A stretch of 64,000 nucleotides of DNA from Strobilurus pachycystidiatus (taxonomy: Eukaryota > Basidiomycota > Agaricomycetes > Agaricales > Physalacriaceae), in the NCBI GenBank assembly GCA_019915135.1, contig JAHLMK010000013.1, forward strand, positions 620,001 through 684,000, given 5' to 3'. Each line of letters opens with the position of its first letter. Within the stretch, counting starts at the first letter, position 1. The translations under genes were made by a program, and so were the position numbers. Under the pieces are notes generated by a model. That model saw only the letters and a list, made by a program, of their open reading frames with translations. It was not told the origin of the DNA and made no database searches. This document shows positions 44,906 to 57,300 of this stretch, one piece after another.

Positions 44906-45256
44906 GAAAGTCAGAAAGGCGGAGTGCACTGGGCCAATCGGATCGCGCCGGTTCAAAAAGTGGACTTACTCGGGTTAGCGTTCGCGATACGTTGATGCGA
45001 CTCTCTCTGGACTCTCTCATGCTTAACTTGGGTTGCCATTCAACTTACAACTCGTACCATCATGATTCTGTCCAAGTGGCAGCCTTTACCTTTTTGTGTC
45101 TTCACAAAGCCCGGACAAGCAACATCACAGTTCAAAATACCATTTCTTGTATTGCTGTTGATCTAGGCACTGTTCCCCTAAAACAAAGTGATATGCAACT
45201 ACTGTGAGCAAGTTATTGATGGTCAGAATTGAGACTCATAACATAGCATGTACTAA

Positions 45257-47040
45257 CTAAGGGCCAATATAGCACTTCCCCCAATTCTCACCAATAAGAG
45301 CATCTGAAAAATCCACACAAAGATCACCATGGCGTGAAATGACAAGTTCACAGCGGGAGGTGTGAAGGATGGAAATCAATGTGGATGGAAGCCACATAAG
45401 TCTGTCTCCTTCAGAGGAGACCAACCATCCATCTTGAATAGTCCAGAGATCAGGATGTGTTGATGTCAGTGCCTCCTTGCCTGTCTCTGCACTCCACACA
45501 CATAGTGTCTGGTCATATGAAGCAGAGACAATGTGCTCATCATCATGTGAGAATGAGGCAGAGGTGACCCAAGTTATATGCCCCTCCAGGATCAGCTTCT
45601 TTTTGCCTAGTCTCTACATTCCACACACGCACAGTCTTGTCATTTGAGGCTGAGACAATATGCTTATCATCATGTGAAAATGAGGCCGAGTTGACATGAT
45701 TTGTATGCCCCTCCAGGATCAGCTCCTCTTTGCCTGTCTCTGCATTCCACACATACACTGTCCTATCATGAGAGGCTGACACAATATGTTTATTATCATG
45801 TGAGAATGAGGCAGAGTTGACATTATGTGTATGCCCCTGCAGGATCAGCTCCCTTTGGCCTGTCTCTGCATTTATCATGACTCAGTTGCGGATCCGTCAC
45901 GAGGTCGCGCACGAACTACAGATTGGGTGCACCACATAAGAGAGGACTCGTTCTGAAGGACATGTTGCGCCATCACGGGGATTGCAGATGAAACTCAATC
46001 AGATCACTGTGCGTCCCGCCGCGTCCCAGATAACTAGGCCAACGTCACATCCGTCGGCCGTCCTCCCCAATCCCCGCCACTCCGTACAACGACACCCCAT
46101 TTGGTTGAGAGATGACTTGACAAACCGCTATCTTCTAATCAGTCCCGCATGGCACAGGCGACGGCCCGCCCCATCCCGCCTTATCCCGCCCATTGTCCAA
46201 TCAGCGGCGCCCGATCTGGCGCGCATTTCCTGCTTTGTCAAAGGTACCATGCACGACCACAGTATATCGCTCCCGACGCGTCGGGAGCGCTCCCGACAGA
46301 ATCATCGAGAAGGGAATTACCTGTTATGAGGTTGGCGTATAAATACAGGCGCTCTTTGTAGTAGACAGGCAGACTTTGTCCTTATCAAGTTTCCATCCGC
46401 ATTCTCTTGCCGGATACTCTGACTCCCTCTGAGCAAGGGCTCCCCCCATGCCTTCCCTCGGTAACTCCAATATTGCCCCCCACTCCTCAAAGAGAGGATA
46501 CAAGTGCACCACACCTCGGACCGGGTCCAATATGCAGCGCGACGCCAAGAGACGGGGTCTCCAAGGTGTTCATTCTCCCGGCAATACGGAAGAGCAACCG
46601 TCAAGGACATCCACGGCTCCCTCCAAGCGGTCGGACGGATACGTTCCGGAGATATGTGTGTTGTGCCCGCAGGAAAGCCACGGTTGGAACGTAGAGACGC
46701 GCCACCGTGAGCAAGTCTGTGCTACGGCGGGATCAGGTCGTAACAGCATTCCACACACGCACTGTTTTATCACAAGCAGCTGAGACAATGTGCTTATCAT
46801 CATCTTAGAATGAGGCAGACCTGACCCAATCTATATGTCCCTCCAGGATCAGCTCTGGTTTGCCTGTCTCCGCATTCCATACACACATGGTCTTGTCACC
46901 TGAGGCTGACACAATATGCTTATCATCATGTGAGAATAAGGCAGAACTGACAGTACGTGTATGTCCCTCCAGAATTAACTTTGCTTTGCCTGTTTCTGCA
47001 TTCCACACACACACTGTCTTATCAAGAGAAGCTGAAAAGA
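45257..47040 (-). pseudogene. WD40-repeat gene remnant, 5'-truncated and interrupted
   Basis: Minus-strand WD40 units are read from about 47040 to 45257, with the repeated core GHTxxVxSASFSHDDKHIVS and DKTVCVWNAETGK. At least five units remain, highly alike. The last unit runs into a C-terminal cap (HPDLWTIQDGWLVSSEGDRL ... stop at 45257) typical of large mushroom NACHT-WD40 proteins. A frameshift lies near 45600. A solo LTR (45873-46745) splits the repeats, and sequence above 47040 is not WD40. No N-terminal domain or start codon is present, so it cannot be functional as it stands. Confidence 0.8.
45868..46750 (+). mobile_element. Solo LTR inserted in the WD40 remnant
   Basis: The insert 45873-46745 (873 bp) is flanked by GCATT at 45868-45872 and 46746-46750, and removing one copy restores the WD40 word CTCTGCATTCCACAC seen in the other units. 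It begins TATCATGACTC and ends GGTCGTAACA. With TG changed to TA at the start these are usual Gypsy-type LTR ends. A TATAAATA box at 46338-46345 supports plus orientation. It is unrelated to the chromovirus LTRs at 2.6 and 9 kb. Confidence 0.78.
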
Positions 47041-47231
47041 ATTTGAACGATTTGGGCATTGCTGTTGGAAGCGATGAATGTGGTTGTGCAAGGTAAGAGC
47101 AATACATGGGAACAAGACACATGTCTGCTGTCCATTGGGTGAGGTGGTTTGTTTGTTCTTCTTTGCACTACCATGACATAGCTGACTATATTGACTGTGC
47201 CGTGCCGTACAATACATGAAAGGAGACCAAG

Positions 47232-49991
47232 AAAACTTGAGTTTTCCCGGTCGTGACCGGGGTGAGTTGAGTTTTGACTCAAACTCAAAACCCTTGCACT
47301 TTGATTTTGGACTCAACCACATCTTGAGTTTGGGTTTGAGTTCTAATCCGAGTTTGCCTCGAGGCAGAGTTGAGCTGCTGACTTGAGACTCTGAGTTAGA
47401 TTCTATGTAGCCATGGACTGGTTTTAGTACAATGGAAGATAGTAATTTCTACTACTACAAATTGAGTCGTTTGGACTCAACCCTACACTAACTCCAAACA
47501 AACTCAAACAGTCACCAACTCCAACTCCCACTCGAACCAACTTGAGTTCGGACTCGGACTCAAATCAAACTCCACTCAAACTCGAACTTGGCTCGAACAA
47601 TTGCAGCTTGAGTCACGACTCCAGGGAGCACACGTTTGATTCGCAAACTTGATGCACGGGTCCGGACCACGCCCGCAAGTCTACAACAAGGGGTCAAATG
47701 GAAGGTTATGGGAAAGGTACATACATGGGATCCCACTGGGAAGGACCGAGAGATAATATTAGCACGGTTTCTGGGGTAGATAGATTGAGAACATATGGGA
47801 ATGACTCACTGGAGAAGATAGGCGGACCAAACTTGGGCATCTGCCATGCCATGCCGATGTCGTCAACGTTGGGGAGCAAACTACCTCCGCTACTGAAAAC
47901 TGTGTGCCGATGCAAGTGGCCTCATTATCGTGGGCCGTACGCCGTGGTTTTCTTTGTGGCTACCGTCGTCGTTGTTGTGGCTGCCGTGGTCGCCGTTGTG
48001 CATGCCGTTAACGCGTCTGTCCATTGGGGAACAGCTGCAGCCACATCATTGGCGTCATTGTCTGCCGCGTTGTCGTAGGATGCCACCCGTTGCCGGTGTC
48101 GGTTGTTGCCTGGTCATCGCTACTAGCGGTGGTTGGAAGAAAAGACAAAATGCTGAGTCAGCTGTCGACCATGGCAACGAGTCCAGACCTTGTTGATGTC
48201 CAAAGTGCATCGGCCCGTGCGCCAAGGCAGGCACCATCGCGCGGCTGCTCGGGCCAATGCACTTTGGACATCAAGCAGACCTGGACACGCTGCCATCGTT
48301 GCCGTATCACTAATCATTTGCCTCTTTTCTCTCAACCACGAGCACAGCGACGGCAACAACGTCAACTCACAGGCAACGACAGCAGCGACGCGCCCATCGA
48401 CTGCGGCAGGCGCTCTTCGCCGCTCGCTTACTCCACAGTGCTGGTCTTGATGACGACCACCACAGCCAGCAACAATGATCCACAACGCCGACAACCACCC
48501 ACTGCGCAACTACAGCGGCGACGCGCCATCAACCACAGCAGGCGCTCTTTGGCAACGGATGTACACTTGTTCTCAGCACTCGACGCGTCGACGACGCCGG
48601 GTGGCATGGCAGTAGGGTTTTAAAGTCCAGTCCATGTGGACCGGTAAGACCGGTGAACTGGACCGGACTGGACCGGTCACATGACCAGTCCAACATGGAC
48701 CGGTCCTACCAGTCCTACCAGTCCCGGTCCTAGGTCCAGAGCTCAACCCAGATTTATTAGGACTGGTAAAGACTGGTCTAGGACCGGTTTGGACCGGTCT
48801 ATTCAGGGTTCAGTTAGGACCAGTCAAATATCCCTCAAAAGGGTTGTTATATATGAGTTCATGGTAAACTTACCTTGACTTAACCGGTCTAATGGTAAAC
48901 TTACTCTCATTGAGGCGTTCCTATGGTAAACTTTCCATAACTTATATACTCATATGGTACATTTAGCTGCACATACTCTCTTATATTTGGAAATGTCATC
49001 TTGTTGTGGCTAAAACATATTATACAAGCTTCACTAATCATTCATTTCACTGTCATTGACTATATGATCTATCTGGTAAACTTATATGATGGTAAACTTA
49101 CTCGAAAATGTGCAGAAATATAAATTTAGGCTCGTGATCCTTTGGACCGGTCCTGGACCGGTTTAGGACCGCAGACCGGACTGATTAGGACCGGTTTTTG
49201 CGGTCCTAACCAGTCCAGTCCTAGGTCCAGCCAGATTTGGAAATTTTCTGGACCGGTCCAGTCCCCAGTCCATGACCTCAGAGGTCAAAAGACCGGACCG
49301 GACCGGACTTTTAAACCCTACATGGCAGATAGCTCGGTAAGTTGTCTTTACTAGCGACATCTCCTCCTCATTTCTCCCCAGTGTCTCCGGGCCATTATTG
49401 AGTGTGGCCAACTGTTTCCGCCCCACCGACATGCTTTTACACAACGGCCCCCCAACCCGTCGTTGGAGACTGCCACGCGCGGTCTCGACCGATGCTGTCA
49501 TACGGCTCAAATTCAACCTTGCGACTTGGATGGTCACCGTTGGTGTTTGAGTTGAGTTTGAGTTAGAGCCGACTCAAGTTGCGATTGGGATTTGAATTGC
49601 GATTGGGACTCAAGTTGCGATTGGGACTCGAGTTGCGATTGGAGTCGACTCAAGTTGGGAAGTCGACTCAAAGGTTGGGACAGATTTTGAGTTGAGTTGA
49701 ATTGGGATTGGATCTGACTCCCTCAGTCGGAGCTGGAGTTCATTGACTCAAGTCTGAACTCGAGTTGGGGATTTGGAGTTTGAGTAACTCCAGTTGGAGC
49801 TGGATTGGCTCGAGTCCGAACTCGACTTGAGAGAGTTTGATTCGAGTCGAGTTGGAGTTAACTCCAGGTTGACAGTAGTAGAGTCTTTGTTGTGAGATAG
49901 TAAATATATTCAATTTGCACTACAAACATGGTTTTCGAGTTTGAGTCAAGACTCGACTCACCCCGGTCACGACCGGGAAAACTCAAGTTTT
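47232..49991. mobile_element. 2.76-kb inverted-repeat DNA element, no transposase
   Basis: A 36-bp perfect inverted repeat at 47232-47267 and 49956-49991 begins AAAACTTGAGTTTTCCC and includes the near-palindrome CCCGGTCGTGACCGGG. Beyond it, both sides hold long arrays of TTGAGTTTGAGT-type words (to about 47640 and from about 49540). No clear target duplication was found next to the ends. The interior (47650-48610) has low-complexity frames only. A second element is nested at 48613-49320. Confidence 0.72.
48605..49328. mobile_element. hAT-like non-autonomous element (48613-49320), nested
   Basis: The 708-bp element has ends TAGGGTTTTAAAGTCC and, inverted, TAGGGTTTAAAAGTCC, flanked by the octamer CATGGCAG at 48605-48612 and 49321-49328. 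Inside both ends are dense ACCGGT / GGACCGGTCC words (48620-48830 and 49140-49310). The middle is AT-rich with repeated ATGGTAAACTTAC. No coding capacity. It inserted into the larger 47.2-50.0 kb element. Confidence 0.88.
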
Positions 49992-50275
49992 GAGTGTCAT
50001 CTTTTTGACAATACAATTACAAGGCCGAAACTTCCTCATAACGTACAGTCACCTTGCTGTAGCTTGTAATATTAGCATACTCGCTCGTAGACTTGCGTCG
50101 GCTCGAAATCAGTGCGAGAGTTGAGCGCTCAAGCGTTCAAGGGCGGAAACCATACTGACCATTAACCGCCTGAAAACCGCGAGGCCTGGAGAACAGATTC
50201 CGCATCTCGACATACGAGTCTCATTGCGGCGCCCCCGGGGTAGTGTGGCGATATACTCTAGATATACATCAACAA

Positions 50276-50340
50276 CTAAGAATACCCCCACTCCAATCCG
50301 GCACAAGCAAACTCGTCGCCGACGAATCAACATCCAACAG
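50276..50340 (-). repeat. Degenerate copy of the last exon of the Zn2Cys6 gene
   Basis: About 65 bp match 50358-50425, the last exon of the neighbouring gene, with ~85% identity by eye (shared words ATCCGGCACAA and AACTCGTCGCC). One base has been lost, so its frame ends differently. It lies just beyond the gene's stop codon. Confidence 0.7.
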
Positions 50341-50357
50341 ATAACCATCATCACCAC

Positions 50358-53271
50358 CTAAAAATACCCCTCACTCCCATCCGGCACAAAGAAACTCGTC
50401 GCCCACGAATTCACATTCAACGGATCCGCCCAACTAAACCCATGCACTCATCAGTACAGACCACCCACCCGCTGACCTCAAGCAAAAACATACCTCGCAG
50501 CGCCCGGGCCTGGATCCGCCACACTCGTGTTCGTATTCATCCACCCGCTCACATCCATACCCACCTCAAACATCGACATATCAACCTCCATCCCCATCCC
50601 CTCCATCTGCGGTGCTGCCATAACCCCCAAGGAGTCGTCGATGTCAGGCAAGGTAGGATCCGCGACGTATCCCGACCCTATAGCCTCCCCAGCGAGGACG
50701 GAATGTAGCGCGGCGCATACCATGCTCGGAGGCGTGTGCGGCGGCAGTTGCACCCCAAGGCCGTGTGCGAACGATGCGATGCTTGCCCTAGTACACCCGC
50801 GTCAGCTGCTCCAAGTAAGTTATCTTGCGAGCGAATCACATACGAGAGGAAATTGCACATCTGGAACCTGTAGTGAATCACTCACTCAGTCAGTCAGTCA
50901 ATCAACACCCCAAAGCACACCCACCTCGTCCCAGCCACCTGCAGCACATTCGCACAGTATCCCAAATCCTGCACATCCTTCGGCGGCAGCGCCTTCTTCG
51001 CCTTCAGGCACTGCCACATGCTCATGGTCAGCACACCCCCCGCCGAGAACGTCGCCAGCTACAACAAAACCCATCAGTAAGACCAACTCAGCACGTTCCC
51101 TACGCACATAAAGAACCATACTCATAACCGGCCCCACCCTCATGCGCATCCCCATGAACCGTATGCACGACCTCGCCGCACTAGTGCATATCGCCAGCGA
51201 GGGCATCGCCAGCGGCGACGACGTCTGCACGAACGGCCGATGCACGAATATCTGCAGGCTGTAATACGCCATGAGCACGTCCGTGGACAGGTCGAAGAAC
51301 GCATGCGCGCGCTCGTTGGTGTTCCACCGCACTACCCCAATGAAATAATGGAGAATGAGGATGAGGATGAGGGTGGACTCACGGTGCGCAGGGACAGAGC
51401 TAAACCACGAATTGAGCATGGAGTCGAGGAGGAGGATGTGGTTCTGGGTCCACGTCGCGTTGCTTGACGCTTCCTTGGATTTCCGGATCCCGAACACCGT
51501 CCGCAGCGCAAAGGACGCGATCTGGGTGAGCTTGATGTATGCGACGAACGCCTCCGTGCGTGAGGGCGTCCCGGCGGGTTGTGCGAAATTCCCACTCTCC
51601 CAGTACTCGTCGTCGCAGACGATGGGATAGTCCACGTCGTACCTGACTCACAGTCAGTCAATGAATGCCCACCGAAATCCAGAGTCCCAAAGTTGAGAAC
51701 GCACTCTTCATCAGCAAGAGCGACCGGCCGCCCATGATAGAGGCTGACATTCCGATCCAGCACGTAGATAGTCCAAAAAATGCGCCTCCGGAGCTCGCTC
51801 TGCACCGTCAGCTTCTCCTCCCGCCGTCGATGCAGGCCCAGCTCAACCGCATGGCGCATGGCCACCCCGATGATCGCCCACGTCGACTGTGGATTGGACG
51901 ACCCCGTCATGTACTCCGATAGCAGCTATCCCATCCAAACATCCATCAGGCCATAAAAAAAACACAAGAAGTTGGCGCGGAACGCACACAGCAATACTGG
52001 ATCTCCAAAATCGTCGCACTCTCAAAAAGCGTATTATGCAGATACATCGTCTGCTTCACCCACTTCCACCCCTGCTCCAAAAACACACGCCGATCCGCGC
52101 TCAGCCTCGACGCCAGCGCGCACACCGCCAAGACCACCCCGCCAAATTGGTGGCAGAGATGGTGCAGGCCCGAGGCGACGTCCCGGCGGAAGGTCGGCTC
52201 GTGCAGGACGCAGAGGTAGCACGGCTTGTGCTTGAAGTAGATATCGACGAGGTCCAGCAGGAGATCGTCGTCCGGGAACAGCAAGAGCGGGGGCTGTTTG
52301 ATCGACTCGGAGTCTGCTTCCCACTTTGACAGACATTAGCTAGCACATAACATGGATTGGATGGGACCCGCACGCACCGGATTCAGCTCCCCGAATTTGT
52401 GTGGTGGTGGGGTTGGTGAGGGAGCGACCTTGGGCTTCATGGCCATCATCTGGCGCATGAAGAATATATTGCTCGACGGCCCAAAGAAGCGGTCGCTCTT
52501 CTCCCCACCCTCGACGATGGAGAACTTCCTCATCTCATCGAGCATCTTGATGTAATCCAAGTCCGTCTGTTGCGTCGCCGTGTCCTCGGTGGCCGTGATT
52601 TCAGCAACAGGTTCCGTAACCTTCAGCGCCTCCTCGCGTCTTGATAACGTGGGTTGGCCTTTGTGTCACAATGAGAATTAATCAAACCACGTACTGTTCG
52701 GCCTTCCGCAACAGCTCCTCGAGCTCTTTGACCTTCTGGTGCAGCACCGTTACCTGCCTAGAGCTTAACATACGCGTCAATCCCAATAACCCACCAGCCC
52801 GCGGACTTACTAGTTCTTCATGCCCGGTTTCTAATTCCCGGACGTGAGCGTGAGCGTGCGTCGGCTGCAGTGGGTGAACACGCCACGAACCTGCACGGGC
52901 ATATCATGCGTGCACGGAACATCGTGCGCTTTGCAATTCGTGCACTGCTTGTCGGGTGCTCGTTGGCTGTCGCCTGCAGGTGCGGGATAGTTGGCATGGT
53001 GCGGTGCTATGCATGAGAGGACAAAAATAACGAACATTTCACTATGATACGCATCAGGACGTGGTACCCTCAGTCCAAAGGCCGCAGCGCACCTTTTCTC
53101 CTCCTACATGTATCGCACGACCCAGATAATCGCGCACGTCCAGGTCCAGGTCCCGCTTTGTGGGCTCGCACGCGTACAGGACTGGAAGATCATCGGCACA
53201 TATCGCGACTCGGACTTGGATGCCCACCTAGGTGGTGTTTCTGGCGTTGTGGCACTGGCAGACTCGGACAT
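50358..53271 (-). CDS. Zn2Cys6 transcription factor with fungal-specific middle domain
   Basis: Fifteen exons (minus): 53271-53228, 53181-53093, 53041-53036, 52973-52887, 52830-52811, 52753-52695, 52639-52378, 52323-51988, 51925-51705, 51642-51383, 51331-51108, 51058-50925, 50867-50844, 50787-50494, 50433-50358; 711 residues. The zinc cluster (~37-67) is CDTCRRRKVKC...CTNCKAHDVPC; its third Cys and the two residues before it depend on a 6-nt exon. A leucine-zipper-like helix (VTVLHQKVKELEELLRK) follows. The fungal_trans region includes DLVDIYFKHKPCYLCVLHEP, WAIIGVAMRHAVELGLHRR and RRRIFWTIYVLDRNVSLYHG. Such factors bind CGG triplets in the nucleus; the target pathway is unknown. Exons 4-6 are the least certain. 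Confidence 0.85.
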
Positions 53272-54333
53272 GCTCCGCGACGGGCACTGTTGATGGTGTA
53301 AAGCAAAGCGACGATCGGCCGGCAAACAAGACGGATCGCGATCGGCAACTAGAATGAATCGCACGCTCCATATATGTACCAGGTGGATGGCATTGTTGAG
53401 CAAGTTCTGCCATTCTTTGTCAAGGTGGTGATGAGTGCGACTGTTCATCTTCGCCTCCGAGTCAACAATCAAGTTACTTAGCACTCCGAGTCCGGTTTTG
53501 AATGCGCACGCTGTGGGCCCGGGATTGCAAGATGACCATCAACCACAGCGACCAGAAAAGCCATCATACAAACTCTGACGGTAGGTGTCAAAGAAGCTTC
53601 CTACTCTACTCCTGCGCCCGCTCTTAAGCGCGAGGGACACCCCTAGCCTTGCGTTCAACCGTTGCGTTGCCTGAAGCTAGTTAGATCGTCAAGCAGGTCT
53701 CTCGCAGAAGAACAACTTAGCATCCGAAGTTCAGCCAAAGGAGTCAGGATTGAAGACGGTGTGTTGTTATACACGCTCTTTCTGACTTTGCGCACCCGTC
53801 GGCCTAATTCCCACATAACGGGCTTCTGAGTCTGTCTCTTCCAACCGACGAATGGTTAGCACCACACTTCTCTTACACCTCCCCTCTCACCAGTCACTAC
53901 TATCCTTCTTCTTCCTGCCATGTATGTGTTAGCGCGACTTTGCATGACGGAACACCCGTACTGGTCCGAGCTTGTGTCCTCACTGGCCTTACCTCAAGTT
54001 TCAACTCGCACCTCCAGTAGGGCCTAGCCAATCCCATCCCTCCTTGCCTACACCACCGACAGTACTAGTCTCCCATCAATCATCAGACCCACACATCCCA
54101 GTCATGATACCACACTCATCACTTCCAAATCACAAACACCTGATTCCTCTGACACTGTGTAAGATCGGAAATCGGAATCCAAACTTATTTAAAGCCTGAG
54201 TATCCATCGTCTAAACCACAGCGGAGAAATCACACACACACAAAGCGACATACATCCACGAGTACACAATACACAATACATACATATTTAGATACACTAC
54301 ACACACACACACCCAAATCACCTCCCAGACAAG
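53272..54333. other. Intergenic (1.1 kb) with CA-rich microsatellites
   Basis: Promoter side of the Zn2Cys6 gene and 3' side of REV1. Short (CA)n tracts lie at about 54230-54243 and 54298-54312. No gene seen. Confidence 0.5.
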
Positions 54334-57300
54334 TTACAACCTCAACCTACACCCCCACCTCACCCTCGCAGCAGCGTCCACGCTCGCCTTGACGTCCCGA
54401 TACATCTTCCACCACATCCTTCCTACCCTCTTCCGCTCCCTCTCCCTCTCCTTCTCTGCTTCTTCCCCTTCCCGACCCTCTCCCTCGTCCCCCCCATGAA
54501 TCTCTATACCCGCCCCATCCCCACCACGAGGCCCGGTAACCTCCCCCACAGTCTCATTCCCCTCACCCTCCCTCACCTCGCACTCCCACTCCCCCCACCC
54601 CCTCCTCAACAACACCCTCCACCACCCCATCACCTCCCCCACCCTCTCCGTCCCCTCCCCACCCTCCTCCCGCACCCCTCCCAACAGAAACGTCTCAAAA
54701 TACCTCCCATCCCCCTCCTTCGGCGCGCCCGGGCGCGCAACCCACGCCGATACGAGCGATTGCACGTCCGCCGTCTCCGTCACCTTCCTGGTCTTTATCG
54801 TGGTGTTGGTTTTCCCCTCCCCACCTTGTTCTCCATCACGTATACGTTGGCGCAGCACGCTCCGCACAGGCCACCTTCCTTTCCCCCCTGTCCTCCTCCT
54901 TGCCCCTATCCCCACCACCTCCCTCGCCCTCGGCTTCAAAACAACCCGCACCCCACTAACCTCCGGGATCCCCCCCTCGCTCCTCTCCAGCCTCGCCCGC
55001 GTCAGCTGCTCCCTCTGCACGTTCTTAGGGAGGGCCCGAAAGACCCCCGGGTCGATGTTCAGCGCACGCAGGTCAGGCGACGTGAGCCGCTGCCGCTGGG
55101 TGACGCCGAGTGCGCGGTTTTTGGATTTGGTGAAGAAGTTGGAGGTGAGTTTTTTTGAGGGTGAACCGGAAGATTTTGGGGCCAAGGCTGCTGTTGTGCG
55201 TTTGACGTTGGGTTGTTTTCCATGGCCAAAGAGCCCCCGGGAGCGATTCCGGGGCATGTGCGGGTTGACGGGCAGCTGCCGACGGGGATGTCCGTTGGCA
55301 TAAGACGGCTCCGCGGAGATGCTCTTGTACTCCTCGTCCAGCTCCATGCGCACGTCCTCCGGCAGCGCCTGGTACACCGACTGGTCCAACTGCGAGTAGG
55401 ACGGTAAGGATCTATTCCCCGCCGCGTCGACCGTTCGTTTCTCCAGTTCAGGCGGTGGCGCTGACGGTCGTGACGAGCCATGCAGGGGAAGAGATGCGTG
55501 CCCAAACATCAACACCCCCTGCTTCCCACCCCCACCCTGCCCCCCACCCTCCCTCAACTTCGTAACCTGTATCCCCAACCCCCTCAACTCCCTCGGGTCA
55601 AACCCCCACGCCCTAATCATCCTCCACGCCTGGTCCCCAATCACCTGCTCGTCTCCCGTCGGGTGCGGCAGCGCCGCCTGCTTGGTGTGCGTGTCGCATA
55701 ACCCATGGCCCATGAACTACCCAGTCAACATCAAGTTGCACACGGGGAGAGGGAATGGGGGGATCACTCACCTTCGGCGGCTCAACCGGCGCGCCCCCCT
55801 TCCTCTTCATAACCTTCACCGTCACCACCTCACCCACCATCCCCACTTCCCCCAGCCTCCTCCCCACCTCCCCCGCCATCCTCCTCACAAACACCTCCGC
55901 CTCCCCCCACCCCCCAAACCTAATCCCATAATTGATCTCACACGAAACCGACTTCCTCCCTTTCTCACCCTCCAACCGCCTCTCGTCCACCCCCCGGAGC
56001 GCATCCCACAGCGTCTCGCCCGTCCCCCTCCCCAACGCCGCGCACAGCGCCGCCTTGCTCTTTCCCTGCAGTTCCCCAAGATTGGACGTCCCCAGCTTTT
56101 CCACCGCCTTCGCCTTCGCCTTACCCCCGAACCCATGCAAATCACTAATATCCAACTGGGCGATGAACGCCCGCGCGTCCGCCTGCGCGAGGTGGAAGTG
56201 TCCGGCGGGTTTCGCACGGCGCGTGGCGAGCCGCGCGAGGAGGATGTTCGGCCCGGACCCGATGCTCACCTCGCACCCCGTCACACGCCGGACTTCCTCG
56301 CGGATCTCTGCGGCGAGGGCGGTGGGTGTGAGAGCGAGGGGGTGGGAGGAGACGTCGATGAGCGCCTCGTCGACGGAGACGGCTTGCAGGTCGTCCGCGT
56401 ACCACATGAGGACGGTGTAGAATTGGAGCGAGAGCTCTTTGTACCTGCCAACCAACCAACCACCAGCGTTAGCGCCCAACCAATCGGAAAGAAGGAAGAC
56501 GCACAAGTCAAACTCATACGGCATCGTCACAACCCCAGGACACAACTTCCGCGCCTGCTGCAAACTCATCCCATTCCGCACCCCAAACTCGCGCGCCTCG
56601 TAACTCGCACACGCGATCTCACTTGTACTTCCTGACCCACCACTCGTGCTCGACCCACCCCCTTGCCCGTCTTGGGAATGACACACCACAACAGCCCTCC
56701 CCTGCATCTCCGGGCGCTTCAGCAACCCCGCAGACACGAAGAAGCAGTCAAAGTCGACGTGCATGATCGCCTTCCCCTTCCCTTTGTCCTTCTCCTTCTC
56801 CTTCCCCTTATCCTTAGTCGGAGACCGCAACACACCTTTCCCAACCTCAGCGCCACCCACCATCCCCCGCAACTCCGCCTTCCACGTACTCAAATGGTGC
56901 AGCCTCGAGTTCCTATAATACCCCTCGATGAAGTCCGGCGCAGCCGACGTGTGCGCCGCGCGCCACCCGGGGGCCGCCATGGCGCGTTGCGCGGAGGGGT
57001 TGGAGGGGTGCGCGGCGTAATGGGGGGTGGAAGAGGAGGATGACGAGGGAATGGGACCGGGTGTAGCAGATCTGTGAGAAGGTCCGGCATCGTTGCTGTT
57101 GCGCGATGCAGAACTTGGGAAGCTCCGCGGTATATTCGACGCCCCCTCCCGCCCCTCCCCACCCACCCACACAAAATCCCGCCACGGCAACAACACCCCG
57201 CGCTCCGCGCTCCGCACGAGCCACTCCGGCCGCACGACCTTCATGTGCTGGAACTCGCGCATCTTCGCCGGCGTGAGCGTGTTTGTGAGGATGTGTGTCC

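Noticed and set aside
54496..55158. Long plus-strand Pro/Leu/His-rich frames opposite REV1
   Set aside because: Mirror image of the C-rich REV1 coding strand; no start context or domain.
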